Positions 12,518 through 25,259 of a stretch of DNA of 64,000 nucleotides are shown piece after piece. The DNA comes from Vanessa cardui. Lineage: Eukaryota; Arthropoda; Insecta; Lepidoptera; Nymphalidae. The notes beneath the pieces were generated by a model that worked only from the letters and a program-made list of their open reading frames with translations, was not told the origin of the DNA and ran no database searches. Numbering within the stretch: position 1 is the first letter of the stretch; each line of letters begins with the position of its first letter. The stretch spans positions 11,116,001-11,180,000 of the forward strand of contig NC_061137.1 in NCBI RefSeq assembly GCF_905220365.1. Reading direction: 5' to 3'. The position numbers and the translations under genes were made by a program.

Positions 12518-15500
12518 ATGGAGTTAACACAGCGGCTAGAATGTACACAAGAATTGTATCCAAACAATTCTGAGAAGGAATTTCCTGATCAGGTCTCGCA
12601 TTGCTTACAAGATGTTGTTAGCCTATAGGAATATTTTAGACTAATATTAATGTGTATATTTAATTTTAGATCGGATTTTTGGGTATTTGCGGTAAAAAGT
12701 ACCCACTGAAAAAAGGCCCAAATAAAATCGGTCGAGATCCTGACACTTGTAATATTAATTTAAACCTAAACGTAAGTACCAACTTGATATTAAACTACTA
12801 ATATATAACATCTGATTTTACGAATTAAATATGTTATCGTTATCTTTTAGGTACTATCAGTTGAAGTTAGTCATGTCATAGAATATATGTACATTTAATA
12901 AATTAGTGATATGAAGGGCAGCTTATAGCCTTAGCCAATAAATTTTAAAATCTCTAATCTATACATGTATTAACAAAGTTGACACATCTAACTCATGTAT
13001 TAGTTTTACATTTTTCTATCTAACTCATTACATAAAAAAATATAGATATTACAAGAAATGATTTAAATATATAATTTTTTTTATATAATTTGTTTAGCTT
13101 ATTCAGATGGTGGTAGGAAAAAATAAACAATCCTTAGATTTACATATTTCAGCTATATTGTGCTCTACTGAGACTTATTGACTAGTATATCTTTATTTAA
13201 CAAGACTATTGCTCTTAACAAGTTATTGCTATTCTGCGTTATTTTAATTTTACTCTCAAAATTCCAATAAAAGTTTTGTCTAAGTATTGCATGACCTCTA
13301 AAATTACCTTTCAGTCAATATCAAGGCAGCATGCTGTCATAAATATATTGAACAACCATGAATATATGCTTATGGACTTGGATTCGGCAAACAAGACCAA
13401 ACTCAGTGATGTAAGTAGAAAATATTATATTGCATGTAATTTTATATTTACTTAAAAGCAATTTAGATAAAGATTTAGTGTTAATTTTTTGTTTTACCAT
13501 AAACCATCACACCCACTTACTTCTATCGCACCTAATCTTTAATTATAATCAACAAGCTCTTTAATGATTTCTCTGTTAAATTTTAATATCATCATTCAAC
13601 ATAAAAACATTCTCTTATTTACTGTCAAAATTCAACTGCTTAGAAATACATAGCTCAGATTTAAACAGACAGAAAGAAAATCAGTTATTTCTTTTGTCTG
13701 ATATGACTGTTTACAATGATAAATTTGTAATTTTTGAAACCACTTGGAAAAATTCACTCCCAAGGTGTTCTACAACCTGTAAAATCATTAATGTAACCTT
13801 ACCATTCCCACACTAAATTGTGTGACAGTTTTTTAACCTTACATAGATAACAAAGTAGAAAGTAGTCTCTGATCTTTCCAACTAATAATATATTAATATT
13901 ATAATTTCAGAAAACATTAGAAGCGTATATACCATATCCTCTAAAAAATGGGGATATGGTACAGTTTGGGCAAGTTTTTGGAGTGTTCAGGCTATTTGAA
14001 GAGGACAATGACCTTCCAATGACGCAAGCAATTGATGTTCCAGAGACACCAGTACATAGTCGACATGTCTCTAAATTGAATGCAATACATGTTACTACAA
14101 TACCCGAGTCACCTGATGTTAGTGATAGGGTAAGGAAGTATTACTTCTAATAATAAATTCAATTTTCTATTAAAAAGTCATATAAGAAAGAAAAAATTGT
14201 TTCATGTATCTGTGTCTAAAAATTTCTATTTTTAATTTACAGGATGATTCATTTATTGTTGCATCACAACCAAAACCAACAAATATTTTCAAAAGTCCAA
14301 ACAACAGATTCATAAAGACATCGGGCACAACAATATCAATCAAACCAATTGGTACAAATAAAATTGATAATGTGTTCTGGAGCTCTTCTAAAAAGTCGGA
14401 TTCATTTAGCTCGCAATCCAATACTTCTAATAACAATATAGTGGTACCACCAGTTGACAGAACATCAGATCAAATAAATATACATGAAGTTAATACACAA
14501 ATTGCAGATAATCATGACGACACAATAGATTCAATTTATAATGCTAATACACAGTTTATAGAAAATACATCAGCACCATTAATACATAATATGGAAACAC
14601 AGGTGCCGACAGACCTACCTGAAGTTTGCAAGATATCAGAACAACACAATCTTCATTTTAATTTTACTACAGAAAACAAAGAAAATGATAATAATATATT
14701 TAATGCTGAAACACAGGTAGAACCCAATATAAATAAAAATGTTTTTAACAATGCACAGTCTAATCCTTTGAGTACTGTAAGTGGAAACACTGAATCAGAT
14801 GAAGAAATATTATTTGAGGAAATTGATAGTCAACCTTTGCAAGATAACTTCGAGTCACAAGCATTAGTACTCCCAGAATTTGACGGCCTGACGAATGACA
14901 ATCCAGATGTTCCAATAGAGAATACAAAGGAATCCAAGAAAATAAGTGATGATCAAAAATGTACCAAAAGAGTACATCGATTAAAATCTGATAGTTCAAC
15001 TGATTGTGAAGATGACGATATTAATATTGCGATGACCCAAAAAATACCTGAACTTAATGACGACGATATAACTGACTGTGAAGATGAACCCGAAGCTATA
15101 ACTAAAACAACTGAACCAACAAAGGATAAAGTTATTGATGACGATGTCACTGATTGTGAAGATAATTTAGATGAAGGCAATTTGAGTGTATCTAAAAAGC
15201 AAATACATGATTTAGATACGCAAATAATTGAAAAGGACACGACAGTTGAACAGAGTAATATAGTAATGAAAGATAATAAGAATAGGACACCAAATTATGT
15301 TGAAAAAGACAAAAATGATTCAAAGAAAGAAGAAACTGTTGTTGACTTCGAAGACTTACCAACACAAATATTAGAAGAAGAACCATTGAAAGATATTTGT
15401 TTTGAAGAAGCATTAACACAAAAAATCTATTCCCAAGAAATTGTGCCACCTTTTAAAGTTCCAAAACCATCACCTTTTAAAAATAAAAAGAAAGATGATT

Positions 15501-18500
15501 CAGTTTTAAAAATTGTTGACCAAATAGTAAACAATGAGCAAAGGAAGTCAAATGAAAATATTGATATAGATGATAAACTGTACTACGCGGCTACACAGGA
15601 CATATTTAATGACTTATGCTCTCAAAGGGAGCCTTCTCCCGTATTCAATAAAACTCCTTCCAAGGCACCTAATGTTGGTAAAACAAATAAAGTTAAGGAA
15701 GTTTCTGCAGCTAAAACGGTCACCCCAAAACCGTTAGGCCAAGACTCAACTGATGATAGTGACATAGACGATAAAATCGATAACTTTGTGTCTATCTTAT
15801 CTAATTCGCAAATTAAGGATGTTGCAGGTGCGAAAAAAGTGACGAGTAGCAGTTCAGATTCTGAATTAACACCGAAAAAAATAAACGTTGTTTCATTAAT
15901 GAACACCATATTACCAAATACAGAGGAAATTAAAAACAGCTTGTCATTATATAAAGATCGAAATTTAAACGTGTCAAGTGAATCAGAACCGGGAAATGAT
16001 GACACACCAGTCAAACTACGCGACACCAAAAAGGAACCATCTAAAGCAAAAACATGTTTGACAAAAAAATTTGAAAACGAATCGATACCTACGAGAAAAA
16101 TTACAAGAATCCGAAAACCTACAATGAAAATGATCCAAAATAATGATGAAACCGCCAACAGTTTAGAAGACAATCTTCCTATGACGACACTTTCAACCAG
16201 CAAAAGATCAGAAAAAAGTAAAGAAACAAAGTCTGAAAAAATTAAAAATGTAAAAGAGAAATCAGATAAAAATAAATCTAAACCTGATGAAACAAAAGAC
16301 AGCAAAAAAACATATGATAAAACAAAGGTAGAAAAGAGAAAATCGGAGAACGAGACTCGCGGGAGAAAGAAAAAAGAAAAGGGTGAACCAATACCAGAGC
16401 AAACAAAATCAACCGTTGTACAAGCAAATAATAAAAAAATTACAAAGGATATATCACATTATCTAGAAATTACCGACAGACGGACGCGTAGTCGAAGTAA
16501 CCAAAAATCAGATGCTATAGATGATAAAAAAGTAGAAGCAGAAAAGAAAGAAAAAACACAAACTCGAGGACAAAGCGCAGATAAGAAAAGTCATCACACT
16601 AAAGAAACGGATAGGAGTAAATCGCCTTCACAAATTGTAAGACGAAGCAGGAGACAAAGATCGTCTAAAAAAGCAGAAGAGAACGATACCATATCTAAAG
16701 CAAACCTTTCCAAAAGCGAACTCGAACAAAGTGCAGTATATAACGTTTCCTCCGGTTCATTAAATAAAGCGAAGATTAAGAGATCAGCTACTGAAAATAT
16801 TGAATTTCCAAGTGCAAAGAAAACTAGGACAGAAACAAATTCTAATTTATCTTTAAGAGCGACGCCCGCTCGGAAGATCAAGACTCACCATGTTTTATTT
16901 ACGGCATTCCCATGCGAAGAAGTGAAGGTGAAGTTAGAAAAATTAGGTAATGTTTTAACAATTATATTTTCAAACTTAATTAAATTCTGGTAATTATCAT
17001 AGGATTGAATTTTATTAAAAATATATGTAGAAATATAAATTACGTCACAATCTTCTAATCGTATTGTCGTAATCTTCCTTGACTGCGAAAAAATAATCGA
17101 AATAATAAACATAATGCCGGTTCATTTTAATTTGCTTGTGAAGAATTAGTCAAGCAAATGAATATAGAACTTAACCGAATTACAATATGAATAGCAAACA
17201 AGATTCTATATTTTTTTCATGTATTGATAAAATTCCGTAAATAAACCACTTATGTGCTTATGCCTTATAGCTTGAGAAGGTTTGTAGTTTATTCCTCTAT
17301 GGTTCTCCAATGTCAGTTTAGGCACCAATACATATGTGGCAAAATTTCATCCTTCATCCCGGCCACGTTGTTTTTACCTTCAGATAATGAAATGCGCAAT
17401 AAACATTAATTCGGCACGGGAAAACTCAGTGGTGATTGAACGGACTTGAATTTGCAAGTGTCCACCAGACCCATATAATATATGTCTACAATTTTATCCC
17501 AAAGGCATATTTGGTACATACAATAAGTGGCAACTTTATATGACGTCAAAAATAATGTTTTTATTTTTTATTCAAGGGGCTAAAATAGTGACCGACGTGA
17601 TGCAGTGCACTGTGGTGCTGACGATGCAAATCAAGCGCACCTTTAAACTATTATGTGCTCTTGGGCTCGGAAAACCCATAGTTGGACCGTCTTGGGTGCA
17701 GGTGTGTGCAGACACCAATATGATTGTTGGTAAGTAAAACAATTTCATGTGTGTCCCATGGCAAACGCTTTCTCCCTTAACAAAACGGCTTGGGCAGTGG
17801 AATATCCACAAATAGAGGTAAAACACGGGATCGCTTGAGCTTGCCACCGTGGCATACGACAGGCACTCCTTTAACAGTGACTGATATGAACAGTGACGTC
17901 ATCTCTACCGGCAAGAGATAGTGCTCTGCTTGTAGACTGCACGTTTTGCTAAGTTCTTCCATTCAGAACACCTTCTAAGTTAAGGCGCGCTTTTTTAGAA
18001 GACAATCTTAGGCCATTATTGTAACTTTGAATCCTCGTGTGGAATAAAATATTTCTACCTCTTCTACTTAGATCAGTGTTCAGAAATATTGAGGACCATT
18101 GCACTTTAGTGTGATAAACTATGTGAGGGCAAACAATTTCTATGTATGTAATTATATCAGAAGGCATACATTGCGTTATAGTAAAAAAATATCTATATAT
18201 CTATCTATAGCACAATTATACAAATACAAAACATGCATACTTATAAGAAAAATTCTCTCAGGATCTATACACACACAAACTACTTTCAATACTAAATCAC
18301 ACAAATACTATACACGAAATATACATAAATTACAAATACCTAAGCCTAGAACTAAACATTATGGTAACAAAACTATACAATTTGAGGGAGCGCTAATGTA
18401 CAATAATCTACCGAAAGAAATATTTAACGAAAAATCTTTTTTGAAATTTAAAACTAAATTAAATACATACTGTCAAACTTTATAATTATATTTGAATGTT

Positions 18501-20156
18501 TGTATAAATAAGGTCACCATTAACTATATATATGTTTATTATTATGTTACTACTAAGTTTCCTATGTAAGTGAACGTTGTTCTTAATGGGAAATAAATCA
18601 TCTCTAAATCTCTCTCTGAATAATCTAAAATTTTGATACAACTGTCCTTATTTTTGAATAATCTCTTCCAGACCCCTGGCTGCACTTGATCAAGGACGAG
18701 GCAACTGAGAAGCGATTCCAGTTTAACTTGGAGCGCTCGCTTGCCGTCCGCCGGGGCTTCCTCAAGGGCTTCAATATCTCGTCCACCCCTAGTGTGACGC
18801 CCTGCGCTCAAGAAATGCAACGTTAGTATATTATTTTGTTTTGAAGTATATTTTTTTTATGTTTAAATTATTTTTTTTCCTGTGCATGCTGTGGTCTCCT
18901 ATAATTGAAGGAGCACATAACTTGTGTAACCTTTATACCGTTTTATTTTGAATGTGTAATTAGTGTGTATCCTTTGTTGGGGACTCATAAATAAATAAAT
19001 AAATAAATAAAAATTTTAACAAAAAGAAAAAATGACTTCAAACAAAACACTATTTTAAAACAAATGAATATGCACTAAAAAGTAATAAAAATAATTGAAT
19101 ATTCAACATATTTTTTAGAGTCGTCCTAAGTAAAATGAAATAAAAAATATTAGACTACTTAAAAGTCGATTTATGATTATATAACGTAGTTATAGTTATT
19201 GTTATATTTGGAGCCGAATACAGACGAATTGATAACCTCCTTCTTTTTGAAGTCGGTTGATAATATACTTTTTATAATATAAGTGGATAAACAAATATGC
19301 TATCTGATGGTAATTGGTTACCATTATCTATAGACATTGGAACGGTGAGAAATATAATTTCCATACATCACCCATACGCCATTAACTTTGAGAACTAAGA
19401 TGTTATGTCCCTTGTGCCTGGGAGTAATAGCTATCCAGATGGGTTTGTACAAAGAAAACATCAATCTGACTATTTAACGTGGTAACAGAATTGAATTCGA
19501 TTTACATTTATAATAATACCAAATAAATTTCAGATAAGCGTTTTAATACATGCCTTGCTTGCCATGTTCAGGTTTTTTTTATGGTATAGGTTGGCGGACG
19601 AGCATATGGGCCACCTGGTGGTAAGTGGTCACCATCACCCATAGACAATGACGCTGTAAGAAATATTAACTATTCCTCACATCGTCAATGTGCCACCAAC
19701 CTTGGAAACTAAGATATTATGTCCCCTTGTGCCTGTAGTTACACTGGCTCACTCACCCTTCAAACCGGAACACAACAATACTGAGTACTGTTATTTGGCG
19801 GAAGAATAGCTGAAGAGTGGGTGGTACCTACCCAGACGGGCTTGCACAAAGCCCTACTACCAAGAAAAGTCGAGAAAGTTATAATCTATATAATATCGTC
19901 CGGTAAAGGCTAATTTAATTATTCAAAAAATCGAGCCAGTACACATATAATTGTCTTTATTTTTCTAGTAATCGTCGAATGTTCCGGTGGTACGTGGAAG
20001 AGTAAGGGACCGAACTGGATCTGTGTATCAGCAAACGCTGACAAAGCGCTCTGGCCGGCTCTAAAGAAAAAAGGCGCCATCATTGTATCCACAGAGTTCA
20101 TCCTCGCCGGTGTTCTGCGACAGAGAGTGGAAATAGACAAGAATAGGTTGGCTTAA
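12518..20156 (+). CDS. MDC1-type DNA damage mediator, FHA + tandem BRCT (8 exons)
   Basis: MDC1 reads gamma-H2AX at double-strand breaks and recruits repair factors. Exons: 12518-12592, 12670-12771, 13315-13410, 13911-14129, 14243-16946, 17577-17729, 18672-18821 and 19969-20156. All phases match, giving 1228 residues. Residues about 26-120 form an FHA domain with the signature KIGRDPDTCNI and SISRQHAVI. The middle (one 2.7-kb exon) is disordered, with repeated TQ motifs, three TDCED acidic repeats (about 420-470) and a Lys/Arg-rich basic region. The C-terminus has two BRCT repeats. HHVLFTAF and KRTFKLLCALG keep the Thr and the Arg/Lys pair that bind the H2AX phosphopeptide in human MDC1; the Gly after the Thr is Ala here. 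Later motifs are FNISSTPSV, VECSGGTW and FILAGVLRQ. Drosophila Mu2 is the expected insect counterpart. AATAAA lies at 20320-20325. A LINE fragment and SINE-like copies sit in introns 6 and 7. Confidence 0.88.
18063..18500 (+). pseudogene. 5'-truncated LINE reverse transcriptase C-terminus in MDC1 intron
   Basis: The frame at 18099-18485 ends with a segment like the last residues of jockey/CR1-type ORF2 proteins (IPKPRTKHYGNKTIQFEG, then YNNLPKEIF and FKTKLNTYC). It begins abruptly with no reverse transcriptase core, so it is a 5'-truncated insertion. It lies in the intron before exon 7 of the MDC1 gene. Confidence 0.6.
18870..19012 (+). mobile_element. LINE 3' UTR fragment with (AAAT)n tail
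   Basis: A short 3' end finishes in about seven AAAT units (18983-19010). The 3' end of the intact LINE at 38134-40009 has the same kind of tail. It sits just after MDC1 exon 7. Confidence 0.45.
19262..19480 (+). mobile_element. Decayed copy of 290-bp SINE-like family C
   Basis: It keeps the blocks around GGTTACCATTATCTATAGAC, TTATGTCCCTTGTGCCTG and CCAGATGGG in the same order as the full copy 90 bases downstream, but with many differences. Just upstream, 19202-19262 holds a fragment (CCGACTTC-type repeat, reverse) that recurs at 21151-21195. Confidence 0.5.
19565..19864 (+). mobile_element. SINE-like repeat, family C, in MDC1 intron 7
   Basis: This copy of about 290 bp starts with a T-run and GGTTGGCGGACGAGC and ends at CAAAGCCCTACTACCAAG. 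Nearly identical copies are at 63556-63848 (+) and, in reverse, at 46706-46995, 52107-52400 and 54575-54862. The T-run is the A-rich tail of the opposite strand, so the element itself probably points leftward. I find no convincing tRNA box B. Confidence 0.7.
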
Positions 20157-23100
20157 CAATTAAGACTTACCCAAAGAGAAAATATATTCAAAGATATGAC
20201 TATCTTATTTATATACACTCGTTGCAACCCTCATGACATACTATGATACTCTAAGATGCCATTGCAATCAAATCTGTGCGAAAAGTAAACGATCGTTCGT
20301 AATTATGTTACAATTTATTAATAAATATATAATTAAATATTTTATTTTTATATAAATAACTTAATCTATTGATATAATCTGCTTGTAACCAGATTTTGTA
20401 TATTGGTCGAATGTAGTTTCATCAAGTACATTATTGTCATAGAAATTTATGATGATACGATATTTGTAAATGCGTGAATAAAAAAGTAAATGTTTGAAAG
20501 GACAATACACGCGAAACAATTCCGGCAGTAAACAATAAATATAAATAAAAATAAAATAAAAAAAATAGTTATTACTCGGTACTTTTTTTACTAACGCTAC
20601 GTTCCTTCTCTAGAGAACTGTCATTTTCGATATACTTTGACAAAGTTCCAACTCAGTCCCATAGCGTACTGACCTTGTCAATAAAATTATATTGTCATAA
20701 TTAATATATCTTCGTGAGATCATAGAATTGAAAGAAATGCCTCGATAAGTCACGATATTAGTAATATCGTTAAGATACTTAGTACCGAGTAGTACCGTCC
20801 ACAACTGGAAAAATTGCCTTTTAATATATTTTAATAATTCATACATTTTGTTTCGGATTATTAAGCATCCTTGTATATTCTTAGCGTGCCTTAAACGTTT
20901 AATCTCTGATGTTTTTGTCATATTACACTTGTATAAATAGTGTTATAATAATTTAAACAGTGTATTGGTGTACAAAGAAGAAAATGTATATCGTAAAGCA
21001 ATTGTTTTAAACAATAGCTCTCATTAATATCTAGTTGATCTAGGTATGAGGTAACTAGATATTGTTAATTAATAATACACTGCCTTATTATAATTATATT
21101 TTGAATATTGTACCTAGTTTTATAATAAACTCGATTGTGTCATATTTTCAACCGACTTCAAAAAGGAGGAGGTTATCAATTCGTCTGTATTTTCTTTCTA
21201 TCTTATCTTTAATCACAATCTATTCTTTCAAATTGTAGTTAAAGAAACTTTTAATTATATTACTGTACTTCTTTTTCATTAAGTTCAAAATATAAAATAT
21301 ATTTAAAATAATAAATTTGGCTTTGATTAAAATGTCTGTACTAATGCATATTTCCGCCTATATTTTAGTATTCCTCAAATTACTGATATGAATAGTAACG
21401 TGTAAATTAAATTGTGTTTTTTTTTTAAATGATAAATTTTAAAACTTATTAAGATTTGTATATTCACAATCTCGATTACGTTAACATTAAAAACTTTATA
21501 TATAAAGTAATGGCAGCCCCTGAATAAAGTTCATTGAAATAAGTTGAAAGTACATTTATAAAATCAATCCAACTTAACGTTGTATAAAATTTACGTCTAT
21601 TGCATTTTAATGTTTTATATTTTGAAGTTAAATATGGAAAATATATTCAATAAATATAATAATTAATAATCTCTTTCAATATTATATGTTAATTATTATT
21701 TTATTTCCGTAAACCTATTTGTAATTTAATTTTAATCATCACAATGTTTTTGTTGACTGTACATAATAAAATATTTCGTTCTTTATTTTTCTATTATATT
21801 TTTCCTCTTTCTATTTTAATTTCTTTTATTAAAACATGTGCACATCATCGAACATGTATGTGTAAATATGAAAGCTTAAATTTAAAACCTCAAATGGTTG
21901 ATTGATGACCATCCTTACTTGACTTACAACGGAAACAGAGCAAGGTTGTGTAAAGCTCTTCCAGTATGCAAACCGTACAAATTAGGTATTATAAGCTTTC
22001 AATATTTTTGCTATTTTTAATTTATGTAATATATTGATATAAATTAATAAAAATAAATGAAATGCTTCATATATTTTAGTTACATTTATTTATAAATAGT
22101 TTATATAAATATTTTTTAATTGTAAAATACTGTTACAATACATTTAACATAAAAATAATTAGCGATAATTCAAATATCTAATTACAAATGAATAACAGTA
22201 AACTAAAGCTGCAACATATTTAAGTGTATATATAAATATCCTAATTAATCAAATCAACTATTATAACTTGTAACCTATAGAATCCGTTCCGATACATAAT
22301 TATTATTTTAAACGATTTGTGCATTCATTAAACTGATTTCTATAAATATATGTAATAATAATAAAAAACCATTTATACACAAGATATTTATTTACATATA
22401 AATATTACAAGTTTTATCACACTTAGAAAAAAATAAGTTTAAACATAAATAGTATTAGAAAATATGTATATACGTAATATATTTTTACTGTATAAATCAA
22501 TCAAAATTATACTCCGGGCTTTTCGAGTCCCTTTACTGTTTTTTGTTAGATGTAACCCTACCCTTAATCTTCGGCGTCCTAGTGGGCAGCTCAGTCAGAA
22601 CATTATCAATAAAATTAAATTATAGTATACCGGGAGCCTTGTGACAAAGACTATGGCTACGACTATACGGTCTTGATGAAGTTATTTTATAACGAAAAGA
22701 TTCATCTTCATGATTCATCCATCAAGTTAAATCTTCAAGAGTTTTTTTTACTATACTCAATTACATGTGAAATCGTGCAATCCAAGTAAGATTACAATGT
22801 AGGACGACTATATCTACCGCCAAAGTTTCAACTGCAAGGAAGTTCCTATTTTTAACATAACATTTCGCAACTTTTCAAAAACTCTTTTGCTTACTCAATC
22901 TTTCAGAAACATATCTTGTAGTTATGTAAACATCTGATATATTTTTATATGTATTTGTCTACGATTCTATCCCGACCGATAAAGCCGTCGAAGGCAATAC
23001 AAGTTTTAGCATTACGATCCAAACAGAAATAGTTCAATTTTCTTGTATGTGGTTATTACTAATAAAATAATTTTTGTTGTTAATTTTCAATTAACGTTTT

Positions 23101-23939
23101 GATCAATGTTGGTCAACAATATGACTTTAATAGTCAATGTTATTTTTGACACATAAATATTATTATTTTCAACATGCTGCTCATTTCTAACGTTTATTGT
23201 AAATCTCGGTTTAATACTTAATTAACTAAATTACTTGATAAATAATTACTAAAAAATAAATTTAAGATTTACACTGTGGAAAATTATATCTTAAGTAAAT
23301 TAAAGTATTTTTTAAAGTAAATAATTTATTTTAAATAATAATTATACTTAAAAACAATAATTATATAGGATTTAAGGTTGACAGCGACTATACATAACAA
23401 CATAAATGGCAGTTGGCATTTGAAATGAAATATTTATTTTCTTGAAATGAAATCTTTAACTAGTTTGTACTGGTTTGAAAAGTACAAGGTTGCTTTTAAA
23501 AGACTCGCATAATAGTAAGGCTACATTACTTCTCGTGCTTTGTAATTCATGACTATTTTTGTCATTGAAAAATGTTACTTCATTGTATTATAATAAGGAT
23601 GAAAGTCGTTTGTTGTGTCTTGATACAATATTTGATGTTATTTTTACTTCGATCTTATGTGAAAACATGTTTCATGAATTGAATGTTAATAAATAAAATG
23701 TTATATTAATTATCATATTAGTACTATGTTAGTATAACACGTAAAGCTCCGAAAAATTTACTGAGCCCCATTTTAGTTCTAGACGATCTACAAGAGCCCT
23801 GGATTAGACAATGTGTATGCGTCATTTGTCTAAATCATTTTGAATCTAGCTTTCGTCTATAATATTCAATAAATCAGTGTTATTTAGCCAGCTTATATTA
23901 TAACTGTTATTCAGTTCCAATTCACGTTAATTTGAATAA

Positions 23940-24166
23940 TATAATATGAGACAACATCACATACATTACTCTGATCCCGATGTAAGTAGATAAAGCACTT
24001 GTGTTATGGAAATCAGAAGTAACGACGGTACCACAAACACCCAGACCCAAGACAACATAGAAAACTAATGGTAATCTACATCGACTCGGCCGGGAATCGA
24101 ACCCAGGACCTCAGAATGGCGTACCCCATGAAAACCGGTGTACACACCACTCGACCATGGAGGTCG
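23940..24166 (-). mobile_element. tRNA-derived SINE, family B
   Basis: Read on the minus strand, the element begins with GACCTCCATGGTCGAGTGGT, a box-A-like head, followed by GGGTTCGATTCCC, a good box B. It ends near GTGATGTTGTCTCAT. Other copies are at 37381-37603, 55065-55265 and, split by a LINE, at 57211-57767; all are on the minus strand. Confidence 0.75.
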
Positions 24167-24699
24167 TCAAATTCAACATAATTACAAATATAAAATTAAA
24201 TTACTTGTAATATTTTACAATGGAAAGAATAATATATTAGTTTTAAAAGCAAAATATCCAGATTAATTCTGTGGAAGATCTCTGGGATAGACACAATATT
24301 TAAATTGTATTCCTGTGCAACGTCTGTATGTAACGTTCGCAGAAACGTTTCTGTTGCATGTTTTATTTATATTTTTTTTTTTCGTTTAAATTAATGCAAA
24401 CGTAACTATTAGCGTTTAAGTTCGTCCTAGAATTACTAAACAGATACTATTATCGGTAATACATTTGCATTCGAACAAAGGCTTTTCAATAGAACAATAA
24501 AATCTTAACATAATGATTTATATTTTACATTAAAAATATCTATTTTCTTGTTTATTCAAACCAGTATTCTGAAATGAAGCCTTCATTTTTTTAAAGGTTT
24601 GTCAATTATACAAAATATTGACAAAATCAAATTAGAGTAACATTCTTTAAAAAAGTTAAAATAATGCAACAGTTAATGGTTTTTTTATCTGTAATAAGT

Positions 24700-24914
24700 A
24701 CAGCCTCTATGTAGCACTACTGGGCTGAGGCTTATTAATTAAATGCGTGTGTCTAATTTCAATGAAATAAATCGTTAGGAATCATGACATATTCCATTGA
24801 ACACGAGATGAATTATTAATAAAAATTAAGCTGACAAAAGGAAATGCTTGCCTGGCTTTGAAACTGCTATTATCAGTTAAGGTGTCACTTTCTAAACACT
24901 GAACCATCTCGACT
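24700..24914 (-). mobile_element. Decayed tRNA-derived SINE, family A
   Basis: The minus strand still reads through a head like GAGATGG and the ATTCATCTCGTG block, with many substitutions and missing parts. It is an old copy. Confidence 0.45.
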
Positions 24915-25259
24915 TACTAGAATTTAATTTTAAATCAGCTTAAATATCACTAAGTAAAATTAAATCATGCATATGTGTATTTAAATGCACTAAAAATATT
25001 TTTATAGAGAATGAGCAAACTTAGTTTCTGTAATAAAAGCTGTTTAAATAAATAAATAAAGAGTAATTGAATATCTTCAGTAAATTATAACAAAAATATT
25101 TAGTTAAAAAGTAATATTATTATTATAAATACATTTTTAATCACCATGTATACGCACATATATTATGAATTCAATAGAATAAAGGCAAAATATAACTTTA
25201 ACTTATGCTAGTTTTAGTTTAGAGTCAGCTATATATAACGCGTTCTCGAGTCTGTCTGT

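Larger units (their letters stand above)
20157..25259. other. Intergenic, AT-rich, tail-to-tail gap
   Basis: No gene is supported between MDC1 and GMD. The sequence is very AT-rich. It contains a repeat fragment at 21151-21195 (matching 19202-19262), a tRNA-derived SINE of family B at 23940-24166 and a decayed family A SINE at about 24700-24914. The 103-codon open frame at 20610-20921 shows no recognisable family and looks random. Confidence 0.55.

Noticed and set aside
14760..16881. Several minus-strand frames under the big MDC1 exon
   Set aside because: They are shadows of the 901-codon plus-strand exon.
18981..19012. Repeat arrays of CRISPR type
   Set aside because: The tandem units here and elsewhere are simple microsatellites without spacers, and the DNA is eukaryotic.
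20610..20921. Open frame of 103 codons on the minus strand
   Set aside because: AT-rich intergenic DNA, no recognisable motif, no neighbouring exon with matching phase.
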